A stretch of DNA of 64,000 nt from Nansenia antarctica (taxonomy: Eukaryota > Chordata > Actinopteri > Argentiniformes > Microstomatidae), in assembly GCA_963989245.1 (NCBI GenBank), contig OZ022347.1, forward strand, positions 467,044 to 531,043, read 5' to 3'. The notes under the pieces were generated by a model. It was not told the DNA's origin. It searched no databases and worked only from the letters and a program-made list of their open reading frames with translations. Below are positions 63,307 to 64,000 of this stretch, one piece after another; positions within the stretch are counted from its first letter, which is position 1; every line of letters starts with the position of its first letter. The position numbers were made by a program, and so were the translations under genes.

Positions 63307-64000
63307 GACCTCTACTGCCCCCCCCCCTGTACTGTGTCTCCTGACACCTCTACTGCCCCCCCCCCTGTACTGTGTCTCCTAACACCTCTACTGCCCCCCC
63401 CCTGTACTGTGTCTCCTAACACCTCTACTGCCCCCCCCCTGTACTGTGTCTCCTAACACCTCTACTGCCCCCCCCCCTGTACTGTGTCTCCTAACACCTC
63501 TACTGCCCCCCCCCTGTACTGTGTCTCCTAACACCTCTACTGCCCCCCCCCCTGTACTGTGTCTCCTAACACCTCTACTGCCCCCCCCCTGTACTGTGTC
63601 TCCTAACACCTCTACTGCCCCCCCCCCCTGTACTGTGTCTCCTAACACCTCTACTGCCCCCCCCTGTACTGTGTCTCCTAACACCTCTACTGCCCCCCCC
63701 CTGTACTGTGTCTCCTAACACCTCTACTGCCCCCCCCCCTGTACTGTGTCTCCTAACACCTCTACTGCCCCCCCCCTGTACTGTGTCTCCTAACACCTCT
63801 ACTGCCCCCCCCCTGTACTGTGTCTCCTAACACCTCTACTGCCCCCCCCCCTGTACTGTGTCTCCTAACACCTCTACTGCCCCCCCCCTGTACTGTGTCT
63901 CCTAACACCTCTACTGCCCCCCCCCTGTACTGTGTCTCCTAACACCTCTACTGCCCCCCCCCTGTACTGTGTCTCCTAACACCTCTACTGCCCCCCCCCC
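63307..64000 (+). repeat. higher-order repeat, copy 4 (start only)
   Basis: C-run array only, about 18 units, cut by the window end. Its first units (TCTCCTGACACC) match the start of copy 2. Confidence 0.9.

Overview
This window is eukaryotic, from a ray-finned fish and almost certainly a teleost. Three things show this. A vertebrate multi-exon gene with GT-AG introns runs along the + strand. Several teleost-type transposons are present: tRNA-derived SINEs, LINE 3' ends, many small hAT-type elements and piggyBac-like elements. Simple and minisatellite DNA is very abundant. I cannot name the species.

The only protein-coding host gene I can support is cep290 (centrosomal protein 290 kDa, ciliary transition zone). 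Its internal exons lie from 3940 to 50815. I reconstruct 25 consecutive coding exons that join in one open frame of 3603 nt (1201 codons), with every phase compatible. They correspond to exons 10-34 of human CEP290. The anchor is the human exon 26/27 junction (codon Cys998), which matches the boundary at 36458/37568. The gene continues beyond both window edges: 1-3939 is intron, and 50816-64000 is the start of a very large intron. Coding sequence is under 8% of the gene span; the rest is intron filled with tandem arrays and transposons.

Layout by region: 1-3939, a SINE whose head and tail have both expanded into minisatellites, with a small hAT element inside. 3940-5592, exons 10-12. 5593-10512, a junction-derived minisatellite, a SINE-derived CT array, hAT elements, LINE fragments and a candidate 21-nt microexon. 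10513-20557, exons 13-21, with a 14-bp array, a 25-bp array and more transposons. 20558-28170, one intron built almost wholly of three arrays, the last about 130 copies of the next exon's 3' splice site. 28171-29854, exons 22-23. 29855-34649, an intron with a minisatellite-bearing LINE remnant and a 2.26-kb piggyBac-like element. 34650-38690, exons 24-29. 38691-41830, a telomere-like tract, a 5'-truncated LINE with reverse transcriptase, and a 17-bp array. 41831-50815, exons 30-34. 51536-64000, a higher-order array with a period of about 4.3-4.6 kb, three full copies and part of a fourth.

The main observation is that many tandem arrays were seeded by functional sequence. Several units contain a cep290 exon-intron junction, so copies of real splice sites are multiplied. 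Others contain the pol III A-box end or the 3' tail of SINEs, or the 3' ends of LINEs. The long open frames in this window other than cep290 exons and the LINE are readings of tandem repeats and are not annotated as genes.
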